Shown: positions 41,751-50,754 of the stretch, piece after piece
Layout: every line of letters starts with the position of its first letter
Numbering within the stretch: position 1 is the stretch's first letter
NCBI GenBank assembly: GCA_025210745.1
Contig: JAOARC010000037.1
Span: 248,001 to 312,000 of the forward strand
Reading direction: 5' to 3'
Length of the DNA: 64,000 bases
Source of the DNA: Bacteriovoracaceae bacterium
Lineage (GTDB): Bacteria; Bdellovibrionota; Bacteriovoracia; Bacteriovoracales; Bacteriovoracaceae
Position numbers and translations under genes: made by a program
Notes under the pieces: generated by a model
Database searches by the model: none
Told to the model about the DNA's origin: nothing
What the model saw: only the letters and a program-made list of their open reading frames with translations

Positions 41751-42800
41751 TCAAAGACTAATACCTCTTTCATAAAGTTCAGAATATATTTGCTCATAAA
41801 GTATCTTTAAGAAAGCCGCAATAGGGATTGATATAATCATTCCTACAACGCCTAAAAACTGAGAACCAACAATTACACTTATTACAACTATTATTGGGTG
41901 CAAATTAACTATTTTTGAAACAAGGATTGGAAAAACAAACGCTAAATCAATTATATTTGCAATAGCATAAAGCACAATCATCGCAAAAACCATTGTATCA
42001 TCATAACCACCAGAAAAACCTATTACAAGAGCTGGTACAAAACCTAATATTGGACCTAAATAAGGTAATATATTTGTAACAGCTGCAACTATTCCCAGTA
42101 TTAAAGCAAATGGATAACCAATAATTAATAATCCAATTGTTATTATTACCCCAACAATTAGCGCTTCAATAGTTTTAGCAAAAATATAATCACCAAATTT
42201 TTTATTAAATCTAAAAATAAGTAAATATACTTTTTCCACAATGTTATTTGGAACAATTTTCAAAACCTCTTTTGTTAATTTTCTCCCATCCCTCAAAATA
42301 AAAAAAAGAAATAAAGGAATTATAAAACCCCATTCGAGGATAGAACCCAATATTTTTGGTAAATAAATGAGAATCGTTCGGCTAGTTTTTTGACCAAGCT
42401 CAATAATTTTATCAACAGGATTAAGCTCTATACTATAATTAAACTTTGTAAAAACCCATCCTTTAAATATATCGTACTTAGCTCTTAAATAAATCTCTAA
42501 CTTTGGAATATAAACTTCTAATTTTGTAATTTCATCACTAATAGAATTTAAAGCTTGCCCAAAAGTCATGGTCACACCAAAAATAGTAATAAAAATAATA
42601 AAAGATAAAATAGCTCTTCTCAGATATGGACCAGTTGTTAAAACCTTTAAAATAGGCTTTAAAATAACAGCTAATATATATGACAATCCAAGAGGTATTA
42701 AGATTCTTTCAACTGATAAAAGAGTAACTAAAACTATTAAAATACTTGTTACAAAAAATATAAATCTTATTTTATTATTGTTCGCTAAGTTTCTGTTCAT
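41751..42800 (-). CDS. AI-2E/PerM-family membrane protein
   Basis: A 349-aa inner-membrane protein with about eight hydrophobic segments. The family hallmarks are visible: an N-terminal pair of helices, a large loop, FFILRDGRKL near 165-175, then IIGYPFALILGIVAAVTNILPYLGPILGFVPALVIGF near 225-262. Members are linked to autoinducer-2 export or ion/solute transport; the substrate cannot be told from sequence. It overlaps the cNMP-binding gene by 26 bp. Confidence 0.85.
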   Translation of the reverse strand: MNRNLANNNKIRFIFFVTSILIVLVTLLSVERILIPLGLSYILAVILKPILKVLTTGPYLRRAILSFIIFITIFGVTMTFGQALNSISDEITKLEVYIPKLEIYLRAKYDIFKGWVFTKFNYSIELNPVDKIIELGQKTSRTILIYLPKILGSILEWGFIIPLFLFFILRDGRKLTKEVLKIVPNNIVEKVYLLIFRFNKKFGDYIFAKTIEALIVGVIITIGLLIIGYPFALILGIVAAVTNILPYLGPILGFVPALVIGFSGGYDDTMVFAMIVLYAIANIIDLAFVFPILVSKIVNLHPIIVVISVIVGSQFLGVVGMIISIPIAAFLKILYEQIYSELYERGISL

Positions 42801-43374
42801 ATTCTTTTACCTTAAACTTTAATTTTTTTAACTCACGTGTAACAGCAACAAAGCGTCTCGTTGTAATCAAAGATAGAGCTTTTAATACCTTTGCCCCAAT
42901 TAAAGGATGTTTCTCAACAATGTCTTCAAAATCAGGAATAAAGAGGGCCAATAAACTGGTACCTGGACCTGTTATTGCTGTTGCACTTCTTTTTTCGACT
43001 TCCTGTAATAAAGTCAATTCTCCAAAAAACTCATACTTCTCTAATTCTGTAACTAAAGAAAGTTCTTCATCAGGTGTATCAGTTAAAATTTTTACAGATC
43101 CATTTAAAATTAAATAAAAACCAAAACCATTATCACCTTCTCTAAAAACAATTTCTCCATCAGAGTAATGTCTTATATGAAGATATTTAGATAAAGTGTA
43201 CAGTTCCATATCTGTAAAACTTTTAAAAACATTAATTTTTCTTAAAAAACTATGCAGACCTTTTTTTCTTGAAGCAGATAAAATACTTGCATCCCAAAAA
43301 TATTTCATAATATTAATATTTATTTTTTCAGTAGGCTTATTTTGCTCTTCAATATTCTCATATTTTTTACTCAT
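42775..43374 (-). CDS. Cyclic-nucleotide-binding domain protein
   Basis: 199 aa from MSKKYENIEE. One cNMP-binding beta-barrel: DGEIVFREGDNGFGFYLILNGSVKI near 71-95 and the phosphate-binding cassette FFGELTLLQEVEKRSATAI near 113-131. There is no winged helix, so it is not a CRP-type regulator but a stand-alone sensor that may act on a partner such as the overlapping AI-2E-type membrane protein. I choose the internal ATG since the longer frame lies inside the upstream gene; the two genes overlap by 8 bp. Confidence 0.8.
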   Translation of the reverse strand: MSKKYENIEEQNKPTEKININIMKYFWDASILSASRKKGLHSFLRKINVFKSFTDMELYTLSKYLHIRHYSDGEIVFREGDNGFGFYLILNGSVKILTDTPDEELSLVTELEKYEFFGELTLLQEVEKRSATAITGPGTSLLALFIPDFEDIVEKHPLIGAKVLKALSLITTRRFVAVTRELKKLKFKVKEYEQKLSEQ

Positions 43375-44029
43375 AATAGTAATATTCCTCTTTATCAGTT
43401 TTAATCCAACCTCTATAAGAACTAGGATAAATAATATGACCCCAATTCTCATAGGTTTTATTCATAATAAAATGTCCACCCTTTGGTAACTCAAATATTG
43501 GTTCAAAAATTTTAGATGGACCTTGCCTTAAACTTTTCTGTTTTAACAGAACAACTTTATCGTAATTAAACTTATAAAAATATCCCCATCCTCCAATTAA
43601 GATTCCTAAAAAAGAAAAAAACAATATTAATAATTTGGAAACTTTTCTAAAAGAACAAGCTAGTGAAATAAGCACAAAAAGAGTACCAATATAAATGAAA
43701 CTTTCAGGGTGAAGTCTATATGTAAGATCAAAAATATGATCTTCAATTATCATCTTTTTATTTTCTATATTTTGAACATTAAGATTACGATCTACTTCTT
43801 TTAACAAAATAAAAGAATCTCTATCTTCAAAACCAAGAGCTTTAGCTTGTATAAAGTTAAGTTTTGCCAAGGAAAACTCATTATTCTTATAATGAAGCAT
43901 TCCTAGATTATAAAAATAAATTTCTTTATCCATAGAAGTTTTCAACTTAGAAAGTTTCGTCAAAGCTTCCTTGTAAGGAAGTGTTAATATATTTTCTAAG
44001 TCATCCATTCTTTTAGCAGCTAAATTCAT
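43367..44029 (-). CDS. TPR/SH3 membrane protein, BatE-like
   Basis: A 220-aa protein: a short TPR-like helical part (YFYNLGMLHYKNNEFSLAKLNFIQAKALG near 38-66), two transmembrane helices (about 111-127 and 131-152), then an SH3-like domain (LRQGPSKIFEPIFELPKGGHF and GWIKTD near the end). This order recalls BatE proteins of the Bat (aerotolerance) clusters, but the other bat genes are not here. It is first in the run leading to the cNMP gene. Confidence 0.6.
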   Translation of the reverse strand: MNLAAKRMDDLENILTLPYKEALTKLSKLKTSMDKEIYFYNLGMLHYKNNEFSLAKLNFIQAKALGFEDRDSFILLKEVDRNLNVQNIENKKMIIEDHIFDLTYRLHPESFIYIGTLFVLISLACSFRKVSKLLILFFSFLGILIGGWGYFYKFNYDKVVLLKQKSLRQGPSKIFEPIFELPKGGHFIMNKTYENWGHIIYPSSYRGWIKTDKEEYYYYE

Positions 44030-44145
44030 GGAATTATTATCAACTCCTAAAGACTATTAGGCAAAGTGTTTATAACTGACTAAAAAAATCAAAATAATTT
44101 ACTAAGTCTACAAAAAACTATAAACTTAATAGATTAAGGATTTAT

Positions 44146-45135
44146 ATGTTTATTATCAGAGAAGTTAAAAATACAGATTTAGATGACTTATTCGAATTAA
44201 GTAAAAAAGTTTTTTTTATTAACTTGCCCCAAGATAGAAATACTATCAATAAGAAAATAAACGATTCTATAAAGTCTTTTATTGACCCAAGCACGCGACT
44301 TTCTGACAATCACTATATTTTTGTCTTAGAAGATCAATCAATAAATAAAGTTATTGGTGTCTCAATGATTCATGCCCAACATGGAACAGAAAAAGAACCT
44401 CATTTTTTCTTATCTGTTGGGTCTGAAAATAAATATTCAAGTACTATTAACACAGGATTCGTACATGGAACCCTCAAACTTGGCCTAACAACAGATGGAC
44501 CAACTGAAATTGGAGGACTCGTTCTACACCCTGAATATAGAGGAAATAAGTTAAAGCTTGGTAAATGTTTAAGTTTTGTTAGATTTTTATACATGGCAAA
44601 GTTTCCTCAAAGATTTAAAGATAATATACACTCCGAGCTTATGCCTCCTCTAGATAAAAATGGGGACTCTCCTTTATGGGAAGCAATCGGAAGAAGATTT
44701 ATGAATATGAATTATCAAGAAGCTGATCTACTTAGTAGATCTAATAAAGAATTCATTCTATCATTATTTCCAAGTGATAATATTTATATGACACTCCTAC
44801 CAATAGAAGCGCGAAACTCTATTGGAAAAGTCGGCAAAGAGACTCTTCCCGTAAAAAAAATGTTAGAATCAATAGGGTTTCAATATGTGAATGAGGTAGA
44901 TCCTTTTGATGGCGGCCCACACTATAGAGCCAAACTTAAAAATATTAAAATAGTTCAAGATGCATTCAAAGCAAAAGTTATTAGCGATAACAAAGAACAT
45001 TCCGACCTATTTCTTGTCATGGATAATAAACATCAGTCTTTCTGCAGCTTTATTCTTCAAGGTACAAAAGTAGGTAATATTATAAACACTAACTCAAAGC
45101 TCGATGGGGATGATTATTTTGCAATAAGTATTTAA
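44146..45135 (+). CDS. astA: Arginine N-succinyltransferase family protein
   Basis: Acyltransferase with a GNAT-like fold; the family transfers succinyl from succinyl-CoA to arginine, the first step of the AST degradation pathway. 329 aa matches. Seen: FIIREVKNTDLDDLFELS at the start, GLVLHPEYRGNKLKLGKCLSFVRF near 123-146, HSELMPPLDKNGDSPLWEAIGRRF near 163-186 and GPHYRAK near 259. No other ast genes are in the window, so the substrate may differ. Confidence 0.85.
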   Translation: MFIIREVKNTDLDDLFELSKKVFFINLPQDRNTINKKINDSIKSFIDPSTRLSDNHYIFVLEDQSINKVIGVSMIHAQHGTEKEPHFFLSVGSENKYSSTINTGFVHGTLKLGLTTDGPTEIGGLVLHPEYRGNKLKLGKCLSFVRFLYMAKFPQRFKDNIHSELMPPLDKNGDSPLWEAIGRRFMNMNYQEADLLSRSNKEFILSLFPSDNIYMTLLPIEARNSIGKVGKETLPVKKMLESIGFQYVNEVDPFDGGPHYRAKLKNIKIVQDAFKAKVISDNKEHSDLFLVMDNKHQSFCSFILQGTKVGNIINTNSKLDGDDYFAISI

Positions 45136-45374
45136 GCGACTTTTTCATCAACTAGTCTAAAACTATTATTTAAACCATTAATACATTTAAATTTGATATC
45201 TATTTGAAGGCTATAGCTACTATAGAAGTTGGCTTTATTAGTTTGCTTTGCGTTCTCTATTAGCCTATGAACTTCTTTAGGCCTTGGATTTACTTCATCT
45301 TGAGATGATACAATTTTTAATGTTGCACTATAAACACTATTCATCACCATATAATATACCACAAAACCGAGCAA
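45132..45374 (-). CDS. Small protein, uncertain
   Basis: An 80-aa frame that overlaps the astA stop by 4 bp in convergent direction. The first residues are hydrophobic (LGFVVYYMVMNSVYSA), a possible short signal peptide; an internal ATG at 45350 or 45344 is as plausible as the TTG at 45374. Two-thirds of the mature part is charged. Not recognised. Confidence 0.35.
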   Translation of the reverse strand: MLGFVVYYMVMNSVYSATLKIVSSQDEVNPRPKEVHRLIENAKQTNKANFYSSYSLQIDIKFKCINGLNNSFRLVDEKVA

Positions 45375-45432
45375 AATAATCAGTTTTTTTGTGCAAAGCC
45401 CAATAATTTTAGTGACTTAATAAAGAAAAAGC

Positions 45433-45461
45433 TGGACAAAAATATCAAATAACATTATCTT
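45433..45461 (+). promoter_or_regulatory. Candidate promoter of tRNA-Asn
   Basis: TGGACA (45433-45438) and TATCTT (45456-45461), 17 bp apart, 12 bp before the mature tRNA. Confidence 0.5.
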
Positions 45462-45473
45462 AGATGGACATAT

Positions 45474-45549
45474 TGGGGTATAGCTCAGTTGGTAGAGCAG
45501 TAGACTGTTAATCTATTTGTCCGCGGTTCGAGCCCGCGTACCCCAGCCA
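45474..45549 (+). tRNA. tRNA-Asn (GTT)
   Basis: A 76-nt cloverleaf with acceptor TGGGGTA/TACCCCA, discriminator G and encoded CCA. The D stem is GCTC/GAGC, T arm contains CGGTTCGAGCCCG, and anticodon loop CTGTTAA gives GTT. Followed by a terminator. Confidence 0.96.
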
Positions 45550-45552
45550 TTA

Positions 45553-45588
45553 AAAAAGCCTTCATTCTATTTGAAGGCTTTTTTTTTA
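45553..45588. terminator. Intrinsic terminator after tRNA-Asn
   Basis: An 11-bp stem AAAAGCCTTCA/TGAAGGCTTTT (45554-45564 with 45572-45582) followed by T residues. It also serves the convergent lysR gene, with A residues in front giving T on the minus strand. Confidence 0.92.
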
Positions 45589-45597
45589 CCATCATAA

Positions 45598-46458
45598 CTA
45601 ATCTAGAACTGATAAAGCTAATTGAATAAAAGTCTTTACTCTTTTAGGTAAATTCTTAGTTGGAGGATAAACAATATGAATGTTTTCCTTACGAGCTTCC
45701 CAAGAAGGAAGAACTCTTAATAACTTTTTACTATCAATATACTTTTGACACAAAAAACTTGGAAGTATAGTTATGCCAGCTCCATCTAAAGCCATTTTCA
45801 GTAACATAGGCAAACTATCTGTGGCTAAAATAGAATTAACTTCAATTCCTTGTTGAGCAAAAGAATTTTCTAAAGGAATAAAGGACAAAAAATTATAATC
45901 CCTTAACTTTTCTAAACTAGTAGGCAAAGAGTATTTTTGCTTAAACTTCTTTGAACAAACTAAAACAAAACTTGTTGCTATAAATTTTTTTTGAATTAAA
46001 ACCGAATCTTTTAACTTGCCCGCACGAAATGCTAAGTCAATATTTTCTTTCACAAGATCCATGTAATCATTAGTAACTATCATTTCAAGTTTTACATCAG
46101 GAAACTTAAGATTATAACGACTTACAACTTCGGATAAAACATATTGAGCAATAGAATCCGATGTTGTAATTCTAATAGTCCCACTCATCTTATCTTTGCC
46201 ATCGCTAATTTTAATTAGTTCATTTTCAATTCCTCTTAAATGAATAGCGATATTATTAAAAAGTTCACTTCCAGCACTCGTAAGAGATATTCTCCTAGTC
46301 GTTCTTCTAATGAGTTCAACCCCAAGTTCATTTTCAAGTCTAGATATTGACCTACTAACTCTAGATTTTGGCTGCTTTAAAACATGAGCTGCCATAGTAA
46401 AACTTCCCAATTCAGATACTTTGCTAAAAGTTTTAAGCAAATTATAGTCAAGATTCAT
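45598..46458 (-). CDS. LysR-family transcription regulator
   Basis: 286 aa from MNLDYNLLKTF, chosen because GGAG lies 5 bp upstream; a TTG start 10 codons earlier is also possible. The N-terminal helix-turn-helix (FTMAAHVLKQPKSRVSRSISRLENELG near 20-46) and the effector domain (starting near 88, GTIRITTSDSI) are standard. It is divergent from a pirin/DoxX-like pair, so it probably controls that pair and itself. The inducer cannot be predicted. Confidence 0.95.
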   Translation of the reverse strand: MNLDYNLLKTFSKVSELGSFTMAAHVLKQPKSRVSRSISRLENELGVELIRRTTRRISLTSAGSELFNNIAIHLRGIENELIKISDGKDKMSGTIRITTSDSIAQYVLSEVVSRYNLKFPDVKLEMIVTNDYMDLVKENIDLAFRAGKLKDSVLIQKKFIATSFVLVCSKKFKQKYSLPTSLEKLRDYNFLSFIPLENSFAQQGIEVNSILATDSLPMLLKMALDGAGITILPSFLCQKYIDSKKLLRVLPSWEARKENIHIVYPPTKNLPKRVKTFIQLALSVLD

Positions 46459-46459
46459 T

Positions 46460-46476
46460 GTTGCTCCATATGCAAC
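46460..46476. promoter_or_regulatory. Candidate LysR operator
   Basis: GTTGC-n7-GCAAC, an interrupted dyad of the T-N11-A kind bound by LysR proteins, immediately upstream of the lysR ATG and in the divergent region with the pirin gene. It overlaps the regulator's own ribosome binding site, fitting autoregulation. Confidence 0.5.
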
Positions 46477-46550
46477 AGTATAAATCAAAATAGTCTCCTA
46501 CCGCAACAAAAGAAATTAAGTAATAATAAAAACAAGATAAAGGATATAAA

Positions 46551-47414
46551 ATGAAAAATAAAAAAATTAAATTTTCATACCAACAAAGCAATAAGATATG
46601 GGTTGGTGATGGCTTTAACGTTCATCCGATGCTAAGACCAAATCTAGACATTATTCAATATATTAATCCTTTTATTCTAGCTGATTATGCATCTCCCAAA
46701 AAGTTTCTAGCATCAAATAAGCCAAGGGGAATTGGAGAACATCCACACAGAGGAATGGAAACTGTTACTCTTGCCTTTCAAGGAGAAATAGAACATGCCG
46801 ACTCAATAGGCTCCAAAGGAATTATAAAAGCAGGCGATATTCAATGGATGAGTGCAGCAAGTGGAATTGTGCACAAAGAGTTTCACTCAGAAGAGTTTAC
46901 AAAAGTAGGTGGTACTTTTGAAATGATGCAATTGTGGATTAATCTTCCAGCAAAAGACAAAATGACTTCCCCTAGATACCAAGAGATTAAAAAAGAAAAT
47001 ATTCCTACGGTTGATATTAGTAATCATACAACACTTAGAGTAATTGCTGGTAAATATAATAATACAACTGGACCAGCCTTAACTTTTAGTTCAATTAATA
47101 TGTTAGATATCAACAGCTTTAAAAGTGATAAAGTTCACTTACAATTTAAAGAAGATACGAATACTGTACTATTGGTCTTAAGCGGCGAAGTTGAAATAAA
47201 TAATCAAACTTTTAATAAAGCTAGCACTATCATTTTTGACAGAGATGGCTTTGATATTAATATGAAGGTTTCTTCAAGCTTTAAAGCTTTACTTCTAAAT
47301 GGAGAGCCAATAAATGAGGCTGTTATCGCAAGTGGTCCATTTGTTATGAATTCCAAAGAAGAAATTAATCAAGCAATTTATGATTATCAAACAGGAAAAA
47401 TGGGAAAACTATAA
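46551..47414 (+). CDS. Pirin-family cupin protein
   Basis: A 287-aa protein with two cupin domains. Metal-binding residues are visible in the first: EHPHRGMETVTLAFQGEIEHADS (His-x-His) near 63-85 and GIVHKEFHSEEF near 105-116 (His and Glu). Some bacterial pirins have quercetin 2,3-dioxygenase activity; others bind partners. Divergent from a LysR gene, a frequent arrangement, and followed 13 bp later by a small DoxX-like membrane protein. Confidence 0.92.
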   Translation: MKNKKIKFSYQQSNKIWVGDGFNVHPMLRPNLDIIQYINPFILADYASPKKFLASNKPRGIGEHPHRGMETVTLAFQGEIEHADSIGSKGIIKAGDIQWMSAASGIVHKEFHSEEFTKVGGTFEMMQLWINLPAKDKMTSPRYQEIKKENIPTVDISNHTTLRVIAGKYNNTTGPALTFSSINMLDINSFKSDKVHLQFKEDTNTVLLVLSGEVEINNQTFNKASTIIFDRDGFDINMKVSSSFKALLLNGEPINEAVIASGPFVMNSKEEINQAIYDYQTGKMGKL

Positions 47415-47427
47415 AAAAGGAAAAAAC

Positions 47428-47811
47428 ATGAAAGGAAAACTACACTTAGGAACAAGATTATTATTTGGATTAGCATTCTTTATTTTTGGAATCAATGGTT
47501 TTTTACAATTTATGCCTACACCACCAATGACTTCACAGGCCGGTGCTTTAATGGGAGCTTTTGCTAAGACTGGATATTTTTTTCCCATGATAAAAACTTT
47601 AGAAATACTAATTGGATCAATGCTACTACTTAATCTTTATGCTCCATTAGCAACCATATTAATAACACCCATTTTAATTGGAATAACAACAATACATCTC
47701 TTTTTAAACCCTGCAGGCCTTGCAATGATGCTTATTTTACATATCTTGCATGGAATAATTGTATGGGGATACAAGGACCATTATAAATCACTACTTATAA
47801 AGAAAGCTTGA
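47428..47811 (+). CDS. DoxX-like small membrane protein
   Basis: 127 aa from MKGKLHLGTRLLFG, chosen because AAAAAAGGA precedes it; the frame overlaps pirin if extended. Four transmembrane helices with the DoxX-like pattern: RLLFGLAFFIFGINGF at the start, AFAKTGYFFPMIKTLEILIGSMLLLNLYAPL in the middle, and a final helix with HGIIVWGY. Such proteins are often linked to redox or quinone-related stress. Probably co-transcribed with pirin. Confidence 0.75.
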   Translation: MKGKLHLGTRLLFGLAFFIFGINGFLQFMPTPPMTSQAGALMGAFAKTGYFFPMIKTLEILIGSMLLLNLYAPLATILITPILIGITTIHLFLNPAGLAMMLILHILHGIIVWGYKDHYKSLLIKKA

Positions 47812-47826
47812 ATAAATTAAAGAAAA

Positions 47827-49314
47827 CTAAATATTGTTTAAACCCAAAAGTGCCTGTAATTCATTTGCAGGCATAAGATCTCCATTTTTAGCACATATAT
47901 CAATTCCGATATTTATAACTTTTTTAGCATCTTCAAACATTTCTAAAGCAAGGTAAGACTTCGCAAGTCCAACATAAGCAACAGAGTACTTTTTATCTGA
48001 GTTCAAAACCTTTTCAAAAAGCTTTGCCGCTTCTAAAAACTTTTCCTCTTCAAGAAGAATAGATCCTAAACCATAATTTGCAAGCGTATCTTCCTCATCA
48101 ATATCTAACACTTGTGTATACATAAGTCGTCTTTGTTCAATTTCAAGCTTTCTTTGTTTTTGCGCTTCTTCTTTTTGACGTTTTAAGTCCGCTTGTTTTC
48201 CAAATGCTTCAAATTGATTAATTGTAGCATTGGACTTATGCTTTTCGGCAATCTCAATATTACCAAGTTTCATATGAAACATCGAAAGATTTGTTTGCGC
48301 CATTACACTTTTGGAATTAATTTTTTCAAGCTCAGTTAGTACATTTATTGCTTCTTCATACTTTTCTTGTCTCCCAAGTATAACAGCTAAGGACTCATAA
48401 GCATCTTCATAATATGGATATAAATCAATAATTTTATTTAGATTATCTATAGCTAAATCTACTTTTCCATCTACAAAAAGATCTGATGCTTTATTATAAT
48501 TATCTTCAATAAACCGTTGTTCATTTGGAGGATAAGAATAAAAAGTTGTCTTCTTATCTAATTGATCAATAAAAAGTTGAATATTATCGACACTAAAATC
48601 TCTTTTAATTTTACATAAAAAAAGATTCTTTTTGTCGAAGGAAAAGCTTAAGACAATCTCTCCAACCATATTCTTATGAGAGTATATTTTCCCTTCGACC
48701 AAAAGATCACTAAAAAAATAAAAATAGTTATACAAAGACCCTCTTCTAGAGTTTATTTTTGAAACCGTTTCTTGTCCAAGAAAACATCCTTTTTTATAGT
48801 CTATGGAATTTTTACTTAGGATAGTATTATTTAAAAGTTGATTACTTGGATCTAAAGTACTTACAAATGGATATCCAGTTAAAAAAGTTAGCTCTTCTTT
48901 AGTTAACTGATTAGCATATTTTTTTTGTGTTAAACTTAAACATCTGTGAGTATTGTTGCTAACATAGTCACCATCTACAGAATCAACAATTATTGAAAAC
49001 TTTAAGTCAGTATAACTTATAAAAATATCTTCACTAATTATATATTTATCAAGGCGCTCAATCGTTTGCTTGGCATTATTTTTTTCAACTAAAAAATATA
49101 AAAAATTATCTTCTTTTATAACAATAAAAGAACTTACAACTTTACCTGAAATATCCAATAGAGTATCAAAGTGAAATTGTTTCATCTTCAAAGAATTTAA
49201 ATTATTTGTTGTTTGATTTTGAATAAAAGAAAAAGAGTCATTACCTTTAATCTTTAAAGTAACAAAGTCTTCTAGGTAAAATGAGCGTTTCTTTAGATTA
49301 TTTAAGCTATCCAT
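47827..49314 (-). CDS. YgfZ/GcvT-domain protein fused to TPR repeats
   Basis: A 495-aa protein. Residues about 1-255 form a folate-binding YgfZ/IBA57-type domain with the signature KGCFLGQETVSKINSRRGS near 174-192, carrying the conserved Cys. Residues about 265-495 contain several TPRs (for example DLFVDGKVDLAIDNLNKIIDLYPYY and YGLGSILLEEEKFLEAAKLFEKVL). YgfZ helps repair or assemble iron-sulfur proteins with A-type carriers; such a carrier gene precedes it by 3 bp. The TPR extension is unusual for YgfZ, which is normally about 320 aa. Confidence 0.8.
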   Translation of the reverse strand: MDSLNNLKKRSFYLEDFVTLKIKGNDSFSFIQNQTTNNLNSLKMKQFHFDTLLDISGKVVSSFIVIKEDNFLYFLVEKNNAKQTIERLDKYIISEDIFISYTDLKFSIIVDSVDGDYVSNNTHRCLSLTQKKYANQLTKEELTFLTGYPFVSTLDPSNQLLNNTILSKNSIDYKKGCFLGQETVSKINSRRGSLYNYFYFFSDLLVEGKIYSHKNMVGEIVLSFSFDKKNLFLCKIKRDFSVDNIQLFIDQLDKKTTFYSYPPNEQRFIEDNYNKASDLFVDGKVDLAIDNLNKIIDLYPYYEDAYESLAVILGRQEKYEEAINVLTELEKINSKSVMAQTNLSMFHMKLGNIEIAEKHKSNATINQFEAFGKQADLKRQKEEAQKQRKLEIEQRRLMYTQVLDIDEEDTLANYGLGSILLEEEKFLEAAKLFEKVLNSDKKYSVAYVGLAKSYLALEMFEDAKKVINIGIDICAKNGDLMPANELQALLGLNNI

Positions 49315-49317
49315 TAC

Positions 49318-49647
49318 TTATACGGTAAAAGATTCTCCGCAACCACATGTATTTTTAGCATTTGGATTATCAAAAACAAAGCCCTTACCGTTTAGTCCAT
49401 CTTGAAAATCTAAAGTGATCCCTTTTAAATATATTGCCGATTTAGGATCAATAAGAACCTCAACATTTTCTAAGAGAATAATATTATCTTTATCTTTTTT
49501 TTCACTAAAATCTATTTTATATTGCAAACCAGAACATCCACCACCAATAACGGCTAAACGCAATCCCTTGCCTTTGGTATTAGATTCATGTTCAAATATA
49601 TTCAAAATTTGATTTTTTGCTTTTTCTGTTATGCTCACTAATTCCAT
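49318..49647 (-). CDS. A-type iron-sulfur carrier (IscA/ErpA/SufA family)
   Basis: A 109-aa protein with the three conserved cysteines: one in GGGCSGLQYKIDF near 36-48 and two in the CGCGESF ending. It carries an Fe-S cluster to target proteins. The next gene encodes the YgfZ-TPR fusion, matching the known ISCA-IBA57 partnership. Which of IscA, ErpA or SufA it replaces cannot be told. Confidence 0.95.
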   Translation of the reverse strand: MELVSITEKAKNQILNIFEHESNTKGKGLRLAVIGGGCSGLQYKIDFSEKKDKDNIILLENVEVLIDPKSAIYLKGITLDFQDGLNGKGFVFDNPNAKNTCGCGESFTV

Positions 49648-49720
49648 ATAAACCTCTTATTAGATAATATTATAACAATTTTTTCTTTATTTGTTTACAC
49701 AAATAGAGGATAATTCAATT

Positions 49721-50239
49721 ATGGGTATTCACTTAATACTAAAATTAAATGACAAAATATATAATCTTTATGTTCCTAGAGATAAAGCATTGATTATAGG
49801 TAGAGGTGATAACGCTGACTGTAGAATAAATAATAAAAATATAAGTAAGACACACTGCAAGTTTTATATTGAAAAAAAACAAATTTATATCAAAGACTTA
49901 GACTCTAAAAATGGAGTGATTTTAAATGGTATTAAGATTGATAAACAAGCTGTACATCTCAATGATATTATCAATATTGGAGACTGTGAAATTGTAGTCG
50001 ATCGTGAAAGATTAAACTATGAGGCTCTAGAGCTACTAGGTAATGATGTTGACATGGCCAGAGACTTTAATATCGAACTAGAGCAGCAAAAAAAAACAAC
50101 AGAAAATCTTATAAAAAAAAGAAAGATTCAAATTAATAAAGTTGAAATTAAAAATAAGTCGTATAAAAAAAAGAACTTAATAAAACTATTTCTCTTATTA
50201 ATAATAGTTTATTTAGTTTTCCATATTTTTTCAGATTGA
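49721..50239 (+). CDS. FHA-domain protein with C-terminal membrane anchor
   Basis: 172 aa from the ATG at 49721, with TAGAGGA upstream; the frame extends 10 codons to a TTG. The FHA domain (about 15-90) keeps the phosphothreonine-binding residues: LIIGRGDNADCRI, ISKTHCKF and LDSKNGVILNG. A basic segment precedes one transmembrane helix near the end (LIKLFLLLIIVYLVFHIF), so it is tail-anchored facing the cytoplasm. Its last 31 bp overlap the convergent adenosyltransferase gene. A kinase partner is not in sight. Confidence 0.85.
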   Translation: MGIHLILKLNDKIYNLYVPRDKALIIGRGDNADCRINNKNISKTHCKFYIEKKQIYIKDLDSKNGVILNGIKIDKQAVHLNDIINIGDCEIVVDRERLNYEALELLGNDVDMARDFNIELEQQKKTTENLIKKRKIQINKVEIKNKSYKKKNLIKLFLLLIIVYLVFHIFSD

Positions 50240-50754
50240 TTAGATCTTTTATTTTCATACCTTGCATAAATAAATAAAAAATCTGACAAACGATTTAAAA
50301 ACTCTAAACTAAGCTCTAATGGTTGGCTTATAGACATAAAATCTACTAAGGATCTTTCGACTCTTCTACATATTGTTCTTGCGACATGAATATGAGCAGA
50401 CAAAGGTGTCCCTCCTGGTAAAATAAAGTTTTTTAAAACTTCTAACTGAGAATCTAACTCATCAATTTTAGCCTCCAAACATTCGATTAAGTCCTTCTCT
50501 AACTCAGGCAAAGAAAAAACTTCTCTTTTCTCTTCCTCACAAGCAAGGTGAGATCCAAGATTAAATAAGTTATTCTGGATTTTTTCTAAAATTTCACCTT
50601 CCTCTTTTTCCATAGAGTTTAAAAGACCAATATATGAATTAAGTTCATCAACTTGACCATATAAATGTAACCTCTTATCAGACTTGCTCACCCTAGTTCC
50701 ACCAACTAGGCTTGTTTGTCCCTTATCACCTGTCTTTGTATAAACCTTGGCCAT
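50209..50754 (-). CDS. pduO: Cob(I)alamin adenosyltransferase, PduO/MMAB type
   Basis: Makes adenosylcobalamin, the cofactor of the mutase encoded just upstream. 181 aa. ATP-binding N-terminal signature YTKTGDKGQTSLVGG near 5-19, DELNSYIGLL near 36-45 and the catalytic-Arg region ARTICRRVERSLVDF near 125-139. Start overlaps the icmF stop (TAATG), so the two are translationally coupled. The 3' end overlaps the FHA gene by 31 bp. Confidence 0.93.
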   Translation of the reverse strand: MAKVYTKTGDKGQTSLVGGTRVSKSDKRLHLYGQVDELNSYIGLLNSMEKEEGEILEKIQNNLFNLGSHLACEEEKREVFSLPELEKDLIECLEAKIDELDSQLEVLKNFILPGGTPLSAHIHVARTICRRVERSLVDFMSISQPLELSLEFLNRLSDFLFIYARYENKRSNQSEKIWKTK

